From the NCBI RefSeq assembly GCF_017877135.1, contig NZ_JAGIPH010000013.1, positions 1-64,000 of the forward strand: a stretch of 64,000 bases of DNA, given 5' to 3'. Origin of the DNA: Neorhizobium galegae. Lineage in GTDB: Bacteria > Pseudomonadota > Alphaproteobacteria > Rhizobiales > Rhizobiaceae. Shown here in pieces: positions 43,681-52,020 of this stretch. The translations under genes were made by a program, and so were the position numbers. The notes beneath the pieces are model-generated. The model was not told the DNA's origin. It made no database searches and worked only from the letters and a program-made list of their open reading frames with translations. How positions within the stretch are numbered: the stretch's first letter is position 1; every line of letters begins with the position of its first letter.

Positions 43681-43981
43681 CCTTTTCCCCAGTCTGCATC
43701 TGGACGATGCACTGTTCTTAATGTCGCGCGGTGGGATAGCACATGCCATGTCTCCGCCACCGAAAGCCTGATGCTGCACTAAAACCACGCGCCCAGAGGC
43801 TTGCTGCACAGGGCAGAAGGTAATGACTAAACACTAACAGGTCGTCGATATTGGATTTTCTAACGGTCCATGGACGTTTGTACTGACACTTTCGAAGCGA
43901 AAGGGTGCCGCAAGACCCACGTATGCTGGAACCATCCCTGCGTATGATTTCCTTCGTGGCGAGTTCCGGTATCCTTCACTC

Positions 43982-44105
43982 GTTGCCTCGTCGAGAGGCG
44001 GTAGCGACCCCTCCCACGCTACCGATATGCTTCGGCTCCCCCTCACCGAAGCAGCGGACATGATCCGCCTGGCCGCTCAGTTCCGCCCCTAAGCGGCCAT
44101 TTTTT
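43982..44105 (+). ncRNA. Candidate trans-acting small RNA with anti-Shine-Dalgarno loops
   Basis: The region lies in a 562-bp gap without a supported gene. Hairpin 1 (43999-44024) is an 8-bp stem with the loop ACCCCTCCCA. Hairpin 2 (44029-44052) is a 7-bp stem with the loop CTCCCCCTCA. Hairpin 3 (44071-44098) with ATTTTTT is a terminator. C-rich loops complementary to ribosome-binding sites followed by a terminator resemble the alpha-r14/NfeR1-type rhizobial small RNAs. The 5' end is a guess from a TATCCT element at 43970-43975; no good -35 was seen. Confidence 0.45.
44071..44105 (+). terminator. Rho-independent terminator not attached to a protein gene
   Basis: GGCCGCT (44071-44077) pairs perfectly with AGCGGCC (44092-44098) and is followed by ATTTTTT. 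The nearest plus-strand gene ends 760 bp upstream, and another starts 138 bp downstream. The terminator therefore probably ends a non-coding transcript. Confidence 0.7.
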
Positions 44106-44242
44106 GACCGTAAGCCGGACGCGCCGGGACGGACAATTCATTCGCACCCGCTTTTCGTCAAATTCAGCACATCCGTTCAAGCCACCGCCCCAGCTCTGGC
44201 TTAGCTCTTTGCCTCAAGCAATCTGCATGCAGGAGCCACAGA

Positions 44243-44869
44243 ATGACGAACCCACCGCTGCTTACCCCCGCCGACGTCACCCTGCTGATGGTTGACCAGC
44301 AAGCTGGTCTTGCCTTCGGGGTGGGATCGATCGACCGGCAAATGCTTGTCAACAACGTGATCGCCCTTGCCAGAACCGCAAAGACATTCCAGCTTCCGGT
44401 GGTCGTGTCGACCTCTGCCTCCAAGGTGTACAGCGGGCCGCTGATGCCATCGATCAGAAGCGTTCTCGGGGACGTGCCGTCGCTCGAGCGCCGGAATATG
44501 AATGCGTGGGAAGACAAGGCCGTTCGTGATGAGATCGAAAAGACCGGACGTCGCAAGCTTCTCGTGTCCGGCCTTCTGACCGAGGCCTGCGTGTCTTTCC
44601 CGGTCCTGTCGGCCTTGGCCGATGGTTATGAGGTGTCCGTCGTTGCCGACACCTGCGGCGGGATAACGCCGGAGAGCCATGCGCTTGCCCTTCGCCGCAT
44701 GGAAGCTGCCGGCGCGACGATGACCTCGTGGCTGCAGGTGCTCCTCGAACTGCAACGGGATTGGACCCGCAAGGAAACCTATGACGGAGCGCGCGACATC
44801 GTTGAAGGCCACGCGGGCGGTTACGGCATAGGCCTTGCCTATGCGCGCGACATGATCCATCCGGTGTGA
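44243..44869 (+). CDS. Isochorismatase-family hydrolase (second paralogue)
   Basis: This 208-residue cysteine hydrolase has Asp18 (LMVDQQAG), Lys61 (SASKVYSG) and Cys116 (GLLTEACVSFP). It shares its C-terminal pattern (LELQRDWTRKETYD, YGIGLAYA) with the enzyme at 40860. The two arose by duplication or are a co-inherited pair. It is the first plus-strand gene after the small-RNA candidate and leads into the amidohydrolase-to-Dps run. Confidence 0.88.
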   Translation: MTNPPLLTPADVTLLMVDQQAGLAFGVGSIDRQMLVNNVIALARTAKTFQLPVVVSTSASKVYSGPLMPSIRSVLGDVPSLERRNMNAWEDKAVRDEIEKTGRRKLLVSGLLTEACVSFPVLSALADGYEVSVVADTCGGITPESHALALRRMEAAGATMTSWLQVLLELQRDWTRKETYDGARDIVEGHAGGYGIGLAYARDMIHPV

Positions 44870-44921
44870 TGGCCGTCAACAACCGCCCTCTTCTACAGAC
44901 ATTTTGAATCGGAGACCTCTG

Positions 44922-46799
44922 ATGACCGCCGACATCATCCTACACAACGGACTTTTCACCACGCTCGATCGCAGCAATCCGACGGCAACTGCCGTTGCGA
45001 TCAAGGACGGCCTTTTCCTCGCCGTCGGGCAGGATGCCGAGATCATGGCGCTTGCCGCTCCTGAGACCAAGGTGATCGATCTGAAAGGCAAGCGAGTGCT
45101 GCCCGGCCTCATCGACAACCACACCCACGTCGTGCGCGGCGGCTTGAACTTCAACATGGAACTGCGCTGGGATGGCGTGCGCTCGCTGGCCGACGCCATG
45201 GACATGCTGAAGAAGCAGGTGGCGATCACGCCGGCGCCGCAATGGGTGCGGGTCGTCGGCGGCTTTACCGAGCACCAGTTTGCCGAAAAGCGCCTGCCGA
45301 CGATCGACGAAATCAATGCGGTGGCACCCGATACACCGGTTTTCCTGCTGCATCTCTATGACCGTGCGCTGCTGAACGGTGCCGCGCTGCGCGCTGTCGG
45401 CTATACCCGCGACACGCCCAATCCGCCCGGCGGCGAGATTACCCGCGACGCGAACGGCAATCCGACCGGTCTGCTGCTTGCCAAGCCCAATGCCGGCATT
45501 CTCTATTCGACGCTCGCCAAGGGGCCGAAGCTGCCCTTCGATTACCAGGTCAATTCCACCCGCCACTTCATGCGCGAACTGAACCGCCTCGGCATTACCG
45601 GCGTCATCGATGCGGGCGGTGGCTTCCAGAACTATCCCGACGATTATGCCGTGATCCAGAAGCTCTCGGACGAGAACCAACTGACGGTGCGGCTGGCCTA
45701 CAATCTCTTCACCCAGAAGCCGAAGCAGGAAAAGGAAGACTTCCTCAACTGGACATCCTCCGTCAAATACAAGCAGGGCAACGATTACTTCCGTCATAAC
45801 GGGGCCGGCGAGATGCTCGTCTTCTCGGCCGCCGATTTCGAGGATTTCCGCCAGCCCCGCCCGGAAATGGCGCCTGAGATGGAAGGCGAGCTGGAAGAGG
45901 TGGTGCGCGTGCTTGCGGAAAACCGCTGGCCCTGGCGTCTGCACGCAACCTATGACGAGACCATCTCGCGGGCGCTCGACGTGTTCGAGAAGGTCAACAA
46001 GGACATTCCGCTCGAAGGGCTGAACTGGTTCTTCGACCATGCCGAAACGATTTCCGAACGCTCCATCGACCGCATCGCGGCCCTTGGCGGCGGCATCGCC
46101 ACCCAGCATCGCATGGCCTATCAGGGCGAGTATTTCGTCGAACGCTATGGCCATGGCGTCGCCGAAGCGACGCCACCCATTCGCCGTATGCTGGAAAAAG
46201 GCGTCAACGTCTCGGCCGGCACGGATGCCACGCGCGTTGCCTCCTACAACCCCTGGGTTTCGCTCTCCTGGATGGTGACCGGCAAGACGGTGGGCGGCAT
46301 GCAGCTTTATCCGCGCGCCAATTGCCTCGATCGCGAGACGGCGCTGCGCATGTGGACGGAAAAGGTCACCTGGTTCTCCAACGAAGAGGGCAAGAAGGGC
46401 CGCATCGAGAAGGGCCAGTTCGCCGACCTCGTGGTGCCGGACAAGGACTTCTTCTCCTGCGCCGAAGACGAAATCTCCTTCCTCACGTCCGAGCTGACGA
46501 TGGTGGGCGGCAGGATCGTCTACGGCGCCGGCGATTTTGCCAAACTCGATCAGAACCCTGTCCCGCCGGCCATGCCCGACTGGTCGCCCGTCAGAAAATT
46601 CGGCGGCTATGCGGCCTGGGGTGAACCGGAGGGTGCCGGCGCCCGGTCTCTGCGCCGCACGGCCATCGCCACATGCGGCTGCGCGAGCGATTGCGGGGTT
46701 CACGGCCATGACCATGCAGGCGCCTGGACATCGAAGCTTCCGATCGCAGATCTCAAGGGCTTCTTTGGCGCCCTTGGCTGCTCCTGCTGGGCCGTGTGA
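44922..46799 (+). CDS. YtcJ-like metal-dependent amidohydrolase with Cys/His-rich tail
   Basis: This 625-residue amidohydrolase-superfamily enzyme has the N-terminal metal site DNHTHV (about 65-70) and a composite beta-sandwich at both ends. It resembles the YtcJ/exoenzyme-regulatory AepA group, which hydrolyses unknown amides. The last 41 residues are unusual: Cys585, 587 and 591, His594, 596 and 598, then Cys620 and 622, a likely extra metal-binding tail. ATG 44922 has GGAG upstream; TTG 44904 is the alternative start. Confidence 0.88.
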   Translation: MTADIILHNGLFTTLDRSNPTATAVAIKDGLFLAVGQDAEIMALAAPETKVIDLKGKRVLPGLIDNHTHVVRGGLNFNMELRWDGVRSLADAMDMLKKQVAITPAPQWVRVVGGFTEHQFAEKRLPTIDEINAVAPDTPVFLLHLYDRALLNGAALRAVGYTRDTPNPPGGEITRDANGNPTGLLLAKPNAGILYSTLAKGPKLPFDYQVNSTRHFMRELNRLGITGVIDAGGGFQNYPDDYAVIQKLSDENQLTVRLAYNLFTQKPKQEKEDFLNWTSSVKYKQGNDYFRHNGAGEMLVFSAADFEDFRQPRPEMAPEMEGELEEVVRVLAENRWPWRLHATYDETISRALDVFEKVNKDIPLEGLNWFFDHAETISERSIDRIAALGGGIATQHRMAYQGEYFVERYGHGVAEATPPIRRMLEKGVNVSAGTDATRVASYNPWVSLSWMVTGKTVGGMQLYPRANCLDRETALRMWTEKVTWFSNEEGKKGRIEKGQFADLVVPDKDFFSCAEDEISFLTSELTMVGGRIVYGAGDFAKLDQNPVPPAMPDWSPVRKFGGYAAWGEPEGAGARSLRRTAIATCGCASDCGVHGHDHAGAWTSKLPIADLKGFFGALGCSCWAV

Positions 46800-46812
46800 G
46801 GAGGATGCAGTC

Positions 46813-47262
46813 ATGGTAACTCATCGATATGCATCGGCCGAAAAGGGGCTTGCACGGCGTTTCGCCGGCGCCAGGAGCATCCAGTTCATTGCTCTCCTTG
46901 CGCTTTGCTCCGCCTATATCCAGGGACCGCTGACGAAGCTTTTCGACTTCCATGGCGCGCTCGCCGAGATGGATCATTTCGGGCTGCAGCCTGCGCTGTT
47001 CTTTGCGATCGCGGTGATCCTCTTCGAGCTTGTCATGTCCGCAGCCATTCTCATCGGCTTCTTTCGCTGGGTGGCAGCGCTGGCCCTCGGCGTCTTCACG
47101 CTTCTCGCAACGTTTCTCGCCCTGCGCTTCTGGGAATTGCCGCCCGGCATGGAGCGGACGATGGCGATGAACGGGTTCTTCGAACACCTTGGTCTGGCCG
47201 GCGCCTTCCTCCTCGTCGCCTGGCACGATCTTCGGTCGAGGATGCGTCTCTCAGGCGGTTAA
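46813..47262 (+). CDS. DoxX-family membrane protein
   Basis: This 149-residue protein has four hydrophobic segments, such as IQFIALLALCSAYIQGPL and FFAIAVILFELVMSAAILI. GPLTKLFDFHGAL between segments 1 and 2 is typical of DoxX/DoxD-like proteins, linked to quinone or thiosulfate redox. The role is not known. It begins 13 bp after the amidohydrolase stop with GAGGATG before it, so it is in the same operon. Confidence 0.83.
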   Translation: MVTHRYASAEKGLARRFAGARSIQFIALLALCSAYIQGPLTKLFDFHGALAEMDHFGLQPALFFAIAVILFELVMSAAILIGFFRWVAALALGVFTLLATFLALRFWELPPGMERTMAMNGFFEHLGLAGAFLLVAWHDLRSRMRLSGG

Positions 47263-47282
47263 CACAACGTGGAGTGAAGGAC

Positions 47283-47480
47283 ATGGCACCTAAAATTCGC
47301 GACGGCGTCGAGACACTGCCGGAAATGGAAGACCTGGACCTCGAACTGCCCCCCACGCCGACCAGGCACCAGGACGAACTGCTCGATGAAGCTTTGCAGG
47401 AAACATTTCCTGCAAGCGATCCGCCGGCCAGCGGCCGGATGGAAGGAACTCAAAACGCAACCCAAGGAACGGTCCAATGA
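47283..47480 (+). CDS. Small conserved acidic protein (DEALQETFPASDPPA motif)
   Basis: This 65-residue acidic, proline-rich protein is without cysteine. The tail DEALQETFPASDPPASG is a motif seen in many small proteobacterial proteins of unknown role. It probably is largely unstructured. GGAGTGAAGG precedes the ATG. Its stop overlaps the Dps ATG by 4 bp, so it is translated with Dps. Confidence 0.75.
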   Translation: MAPKIRDGVETLPEMEDLDLELPPTPTRHQDELLDEALQETFPASDPPASGRMEGTQNATQGTVQ

Positions 47481-47995
47481 ATGATGATATCAAGGCGCGC
47501 CGCGCCGCTTCCCTGAAGACCCCGACAGGCCTCGGCGTCGATGCCACCCGGGACATCTCCGCAGGCGCAACGACGCTGCTTGCGGACGTCTTTGCCCTCT
47601 ATCTGAAGACCAAGAACTTTCATTGGCACATGTCGGGAGCAAACTTCCGCGACTATCACCTGCTGCTGGACGATCAGGGCGACGAACTCTTTGCGATCAC
47701 GGATCCGCTGGCCGAGCGTGTCCGCAAGCTCGGCGGCTCCACGCTGCGCTCGATCGGCGACATCTCCCGCCGGCAGCGGATCAGCGATAACGACGCCGAT
47801 TTCGTGCATCCCCATGAGATGCTCGCCGAACTGCGCGAGGACAATGGCTCGCTGGTGGCAAGCATGCGGGCACTCCACGACGTCTGCGACGAGCACGGCG
47901 ACGTTGCGACAGCCAGCCTCCTCGAGAACTGGATCGACGAAGGCGAAAAACGCGTCTGGTTCCTGTTCGAGATCCTGCGCAATACCAACAGTTAA
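47477..47995 (+). CDS. dps: Dps-type DNA-binding ferritin-like protein
   Basis: This 172-residue ferritin-like protein oxidises iron with peroxide and shields DNA under stress. The ferroxidase site is seen in KNFHWHMSGANFRDYHLLLDDQGDELF (His, Asp, Glu in the usual order). The subunit forms a four-helix bundle. It is the last gene of amidohydrolase-DoxX-small protein-Dps and is followed by a strong terminator. Confidence 0.92.
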   Translation: MNDDIKARRAASLKTPTGLGVDATRDISAGATTLLADVFALYLKTKNFHWHMSGANFRDYHLLLDDQGDELFAITDPLAERVRKLGGSTLRSIGDISRRQRISDNDADFVHPHEMLAELREDNGSLVASMRALHDVCDEHGDVATASLLENWIDEGEKRVWFLFEILRNTNS

Positions 47996-48024
47996 GCTGT
48001 TTCAGACCGCTGAAAAAATTCAAA

Positions 48025-48057
48025 GCCACGCGACCGCCCGTCGCGTGGCTTTTTTTT
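48025..48057 (+). terminator. Rho-independent terminator after dps
   Basis: A perfect 10-bp stem (GCCACGCGAC and its complement) with a 5-base loop is followed by eight T and preceded by AAA. Confidence 0.92.
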
Positions 48058-48092
48058 GGCGTCAACAGCGCCGGAGGCTGTTTGACCAGCAG

Positions 48093-48108
48093 TGCCAACG
48101 CCTTGGCA
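48093..48108. promoter_or_regulatory. Inverted repeat TGCCAA-N4-TTGGCA
   Basis: This perfect 6-bp inverted repeat lies 100 bp upstream of the Tat-type hydrolase start. Its size and symmetry fit a dimeric repressor or activator site. The regulator is unknown. Confidence 0.45.
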
Positions 48109-48209
48109 TTGTTCAAAAATCGTCGGAACCAACAAGATGGGCAGGGCGGCTGCCGCTACAACTCATCTCACGGCGGTCGATCTGCCGCCAAGTCACCAGG
48201 GGGCCACCG

Positions 48210-49187
48210 ATGGCAAACGATTTCGACTTCTCACTCTCCCGGCGCCAGACGCTCATCGCCGGCGCGGCATTTTCCGCTGCGATGGCAGTTCCGGATCTCG
48301 CATTCCCAAAATCAGCAACCCAGACCGCACAAGGAAACTTTGAAATGACCGACGGCTTCGTGAAGACCAAGGACGGCGTGAACATCTACTACAAGGATTG
48401 GGGTCCGAAGGACGCACAGCCGATCCATTTCCACCATGGCTGGCCGCTCTCGTCCGACGACTGGGACGCCCAGATGATCTACTTCCTGCAGAACGGCTTC
48501 CGTGTCGTTGCACATGATCGCCGTGGCCACGGCCGCTCGTCGCAGGTTGCCGAAGGCCATGACATGGACCACTACGCGGCCGACGCTTCCGCCGTCGTGG
48601 AGCATCTGAACCTGAAGAATGCCGTCCACATCGGCCACTCCACCGGCGGCGGCGAAGTTGCCCGCTATGTCGCAAAGTTCGGCCAGCCGCAGGGTCGCGT
48701 GGCAAAGGCCGTCCTCGTCAGCGCCGTTCCGCCGATCATGCTCAAGACGGCCTCCAATCCGGGCGGCCTTCCGATTGAAGTATTCGACGGCATCCGCAAG
48801 GGCGTCGCGGAAAATCGCGCCCAGCTCTTCCTCGATTTCCCCACCGGCCCGTTCTACGGTTTCAACCGTGACGGCGCCAAGGTCTATCCCGGCGTGATCC
48901 AGAATTGGTGGCGCCAGGGCATGATGGGCAGCGTCAAGGCCCATTATGACGGCATCAAGGCTTTCTCCGAAACCGATCAGACCGAAGACTTGAAGAAGAT
49001 CACCGTGCCGACGCTCGTCATGCATGGTGATGACGACCAGGTCGTTCCGATCGCCGATTCCGGCGAGCTGTCCGTCAAGCTCGTGAAGAACGGCACGCTC
49101 AAGGTCTACAAGGGCTATCCGCACGGCATGCTGACAACCCATGCCGACGTCCTCAACCCCGACCTGCTTGCCTTTATCAAGGCGTAA
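48210..49187 (+). CDS. Tat-exported alpha/beta hydrolase (chloroperoxidase-like)
   Basis: This 325-residue hydrolase has a twin-arginine signal (SRRQTLIAGAAFSAAMAV, residues 10-27). The complete triad is present: Ser144 in GHSTGGGEVARY, Asp in MHGDDDQVVP, and His in GYPHGMLT. The oxyanion region is HHGWPLSSDDW. It resembles non-haem chloroperoxidases and arylesterases and is the active paralogue of the serine-less protein at 41850. Export to the periplasm is inferred. The start is fixed by the signal motif and the AGGGGG upstream. Confidence 0.9.
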   Translation: MANDFDFSLSRRQTLIAGAAFSAAMAVPDLAFPKSATQTAQGNFEMTDGFVKTKDGVNIYYKDWGPKDAQPIHFHHGWPLSSDDWDAQMIYFLQNGFRVVAHDRRGHGRSSQVAEGHDMDHYAADASAVVEHLNLKNAVHIGHSTGGGEVARYVAKFGQPQGRVAKAVLVSAVPPIMLKTASNPGGLPIEVFDGIRKGVAENRAQLFLDFPTGPFYGFNRDGAKVYPGVIQNWWRQGMMGSVKAHYDGIKAFSETDQTEDLKKITVPTLVMHGDDDQVVPIADSGELSVKLVKNGTLKVYKGYPHGMLTTHADVLNPDLLAFIKA

Positions 49188-49201
49188 GTCGAGGTAAGAT
49201 C

Positions 49202-49233
49202 GCCCGCTCGCGCCTCTATGCGAGCGGGCTTTT
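49202..49233 (+). terminator. Rho-independent terminator after the Tat hydrolase
   Basis: A perfect 10-bp stem (GCCCGCTCGC and its complement) with an 8-base loop is followed by TTTT. It lies 14 bp after the stop. Confidence 0.82.
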
Positions 49234-49260
49234 CACGTCCAGCAAGCGTCGAGGAATGCG

Positions 49261-49941
49261 ATGACAAGATTGCCTCTTTCCGTATTGTTGAGTTTCAATG
49301 GCGGCTATGTCGACACGGCCGGCTTCCTCGCCCTGCAGGGCCTGTTCACTGCGCACGTGACCGGCAACTTCGTCACACTCGGCGCCACGCTTGTCACAGG
49401 CGGTTCCGACGCCCTGCCGAAGCTTCTGGCGCTTCCGGTCTTCTGCCTGGTCATTCTGATTGCGCGGATTGCCGCCCTCCTGCTGCAGAAGGCTGAACGG
49501 CCGGTCCTCAAATTCCTGCTGGCGGCCAAGGTGATCCTGCTTTTTGCAGCAGCCATCTTTTCGGTCGCGCATGGCCCCTTCAGCACCGCCACCACGATTG
49601 CAAATCTCGTGATGGGCATGACGCTGGTTTCGGCGATGGCCATCCAGAATGCCCTGCACCGCGTTCATCTCGCAAAATCGCCGCCCTCGACGCTGATGAC
49701 GGGCACGACGACGCAGATCATGCTCGATCTCGGCGAGATCATGGTCGGCCAAAAAGGCGAAAGTTCTGCACTGGCGCTCACGCGCGTGAAGCGGATGAGC
49801 GTCGCCGTCGCGGCCTTCGCGTTTGGCTGCGCCTGTGCAGCCCTTGCGACCGCAACGATCCCTTTGTGGGCGTTTGTCATCCCGGCGGTTGTCGGCGCAC
49901 TGTCCTTTGCGGCACGAATCGCGACGCCCGAAGGTGATTGA
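49261..49941 (+). CDS. DUF1275 (YoaK-type) membrane protein
   Basis: This 226-residue protein has six hydrophobic segments. The family markers are GGYVDTAGFLALQGLFTAHVTGN near the start and KSPPSTLMTGTTTQIMLDLG in the middle. Function is unknown for the family. It is separated from the preceding hydrolase by a terminator, so it is an independent unit. Its end converges with an AraC gene. Confidence 0.85.
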   Translation: MTRLPLSVLLSFNGGYVDTAGFLALQGLFTAHVTGNFVTLGATLVTGGSDALPKLLALPVFCLVILIARIAALLLQKAERPVLKFLLAAKVILLFAAAIFSVAHGPFSTATTIANLVMGMTLVSAMAIQNALHRVHLAKSPPSTLMTGTTTQIMLDLGEIMVGQKGESSALALTRVKRMSVAVAAFAFGCACAALATATIPLWAFVIPAVVGALSFAARIATPEGD

Positions 49942-49956
49942 CGGGTCGGTTTCGGT

Positions 49957-50754
49957 TCACGCCGGCCGGTTTTCTCGGCGCCACTTCCCGGGTGTCTTGC
50001 CGGTTACGCCTTGAAAGATGCGGGTCATATGGCTCTGGTCGGAAAAACCGCACTTGACCGCAACCCCGAGAATGGTGTCGTCCAGCAGGAGCAGTTCTTT
50101 CGCCTTGGCGACTCGATATTCCGTCAGCCAGCGATAGGGGCTCTTGCCGAACGTATCCTTGAACGCACGGGTAAAGTGGCTCCGGGATAGCCCGCACGTG
50201 TCGGCAAGCTGGGTGATCGAAACCTGGTCGAATGCCATGGTCGTCAGGAATTCCAGCGCCCGCTTCTCTTGCCAGGGAGCAAGCAGCCCGCTCTTTTTTG
50301 CCGGAAAATACTGACCGCCATAGGTCTGCGCGAGATGCGTCAGAAGTACGATGCTGATCTGCTCCAGGAACATCTGGTTCGGTTCCTGCTTGCTCAAAAG
50401 ATAGGGCGAAATCGCCTGCGCAAGGCCCAGGATCACCTCATCCCGTGTTCCGGGCTTGCAGTCGAAGCCATCGAATTGCGGCCTCCCCAAGTCCTCCAGG
50501 AAGGTTCGGATGAAGGGCAGCGGAATGTTGAAGCGGATGTTGTCGAAAGGCGACAGATGATGGCACTGCCATTCTTCGCGCAGGTCGGTAATCGCAATCG
50601 CGCCCTTGGGATGGCCGCCCTCGAAAACGAGCCGCCCGTTTCGCCACAGACGGTGCAGCCGGAAGTCGGCCAGCTGGATGATCACCGAGACGGCATCCTC
50701 ACGCTTGCTCGGTGGGGCGATCGGCAGATCATGGCCGTCATAGCTCAGCCGCAT
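49957..50754 (-). CDS. AraC-family regulator with LAPWQ linker
   Basis: The protein has 265 residues. An N-terminal domain with little similarity to cupins is followed by the linker KSGLLAPWQEKRALEF and the AraC helix-turn-helix pair (SITQLADTCGLSRSHFTRAF, LGVAVKCGFSDQSHMTRIF). The linker recalls TGGLAPWQ in the regulators at 34836 and 58724. ATG 50754 is a best guess with only a weak ribosome-binding site. A longer open frame to 51048 overlaps the neighbouring gene. Confidence 0.8.
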   Translation of the reverse strand: MRLSYDGHDLPIAPPSKREDAVSVIIQLADFRLHRLWRNGRLVFEGGHPKGAIAITDLREEWQCHHLSPFDNIRFNIPLPFIRTFLEDLGRPQFDGFDCKPGTRDEVILGLAQAISPYLLSKQEPNQMFLEQISIVLLTHLAQTYGGQYFPAKKSGLLAPWQEKRALEFLTTMAFDQVSITQLADTCGLSRSHFTRAFKDTFGKSPYRWLTEYRVAKAKELLLLDDTILGVAVKCGFSDQSHMTRIFQGVTGKTPGKWRRENRPA

Positions 50755-50873
50755 GACCTTTATGGCCGAGGCCTTGAGCGACCAGCTTGTCACTCTGGCC
50801 GAAAACGATGTCGAGGCGCTGTTGGTGTTCGTATCCAAGGCGTTCTTTCCGGGCCAGCCGCAGCTGGCCCAAT

Positions 50874-51821
50874 TCAATGGAGCTGACGATCTCTCCAACG
50901 GGCGGGCGTGGTGCCCACTTCCCTGGAAAAGACCTTGGTGAGATGGCTTTGATCGACGAAGCCGCAGGCGCGGGCGATCTCCCGGATCGAAAGTTCGTGC
51001 TCGGAAAGAAGCGTCTTTGCAGCGCCGACGCGGGCCCGCGTGATCCATTGACGCGGCGTCAGGCCCGTCACATTCTTGAACCCTTGCGCAAAATGCGCGG
51101 CCGAAAGCCCAATCACCGCGGCGATCTCGGCCACGGTCAGCTCACGACCCAGGTTCTCCTGCATAAAACCCTTCGCCGCCATCTCGCGGTCGGCCTGGAG
51201 AATCGTGGCGTTCTTCGATGTCACGACGTCGAGGCAATCCTGCAGAAGATGCGTGCAGACGGCGATCGACAGGTGACGCAACAGCGGGTCGATCGTCGCG
51301 GGATCCCGCTCGAACAGGGAGAGGACCACCGAGGCGAGGTTGCTCACCACCTTGTCCGGTTCCGCCCTGCGACAGCGGAGTGTTCTCGCGACCCCATCCG
51401 GGAAGCTCGCGCGCGCAACCTCCTGGATCAGCGCTTTCGGCAGGTAGATCGCCAGCGCGACGAGATCGCGATGGAGGACCGCGCAGGCGCCTTCCATGAG
51501 ATCGACAACGCAGAGCGAACCCTTGACGCACCAGCGCGGTGGCGCCAGGCGGCCGTTGCTCAGCACATCCGAGTGGATCGTATCCTCAAGATAGACCATC
51601 ACGAGGTAGGCGTCGGAACGCGGGATCGTCACCCTTGCTTCGACATCCTTCGTCACGGTCCGCACGATTTTACTGACCGTGATGGGCGCGGAAGACAGGG
51701 GCATCGCCTCCAGAAAAGGCGCCTCCGGCATTCCGAAGCAGCCCCCGAGCCAATTGCCGTCATGAAAGTCGAGACTCAATCTTGCCTCCGAAATGGACTT
51801 GTTGGCGCGGCGACCGGGCAC
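50874..51821 (-). CDS. AraC-family regulator
   Basis: This is 315 residues if started at GTG 51821. The N-terminal part contains RSDAYLVMVYLEDT and other cupin-like strands. The C-terminal AraC helix-turn-helix pair reads TVAEIAAVIGLSAAHFAQGF and LSIREIARACGFVDQSHLTKVF. It is tandem with the AraC gene at 49957 (119-bp gap). No ribosome-binding site was seen at the GTG, so the true start may be further in. Confidence 0.8.
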   Translation of the reverse strand: MPGRRANKSISEARLSLDFHDGNWLGGCFGMPEAPFLEAMPLSSAPITVSKIVRTVTKDVEARVTIPRSDAYLVMVYLEDTIHSDVLSNGRLAPPRWCVKGSLCVVDLMEGACAVLHRDLVALAIYLPKALIQEVARASFPDGVARTLRCRRAEPDKVVSNLASVVLSLFERDPATIDPLLRHLSIAVCTHLLQDCLDVVTSKNATILQADREMAAKGFMQENLGRELTVAEIAAVIGLSAAHFAQGFKNVTGLTPRQWITRARVGAAKTLLSEHELSIREIARACGFVDQSHLTKVFSREVGTTPARWRDRQLH

Positions 51822-51935
51822 CGTCAGGATATATCGGTCATTTCATTGCAAGCATGGGTGGTTTGATCAAGATAGATCGCACGACATGCCTCTTGCGGGG
51901 CGGCATCCGGGCACGGGCCTCTTCATAAACGCAAG

Positions 51936-51966
51936 AAGGCGCCGAGACCAGCAGTCTTGGCGCCTT
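51936..51966 (-). terminator. Hairpin downstream of the alpha/beta hydrolase at 52021
   Basis: A 13-bp stem (one G-U pair) with a 5-base loop, AAGGCGCC...GGCGCCTT, lies 54 bp after the hydrolase stop. On the minus strand it is followed by CTTGCG, a weak U-run. Confidence 0.55.
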
Positions 51967-52020
51967 TGCCGTGTTCGGCCTTCACCGGACAGACCAAAAG
52001 CCGGTCCGGAGCGGCGACCG

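Noticed and set aside
43834..44061. 75-codon minus-strand open frame in the small-RNA gap
   Set aside because: No ribosome-binding site or family; it crosses the two perfect hairpins, which better explain the sequence.
44940..46814. 624-codon minus-strand open frame
   Set aside because: It mirrors the amidohydrolase gene; no ribosome-binding site and no domain.
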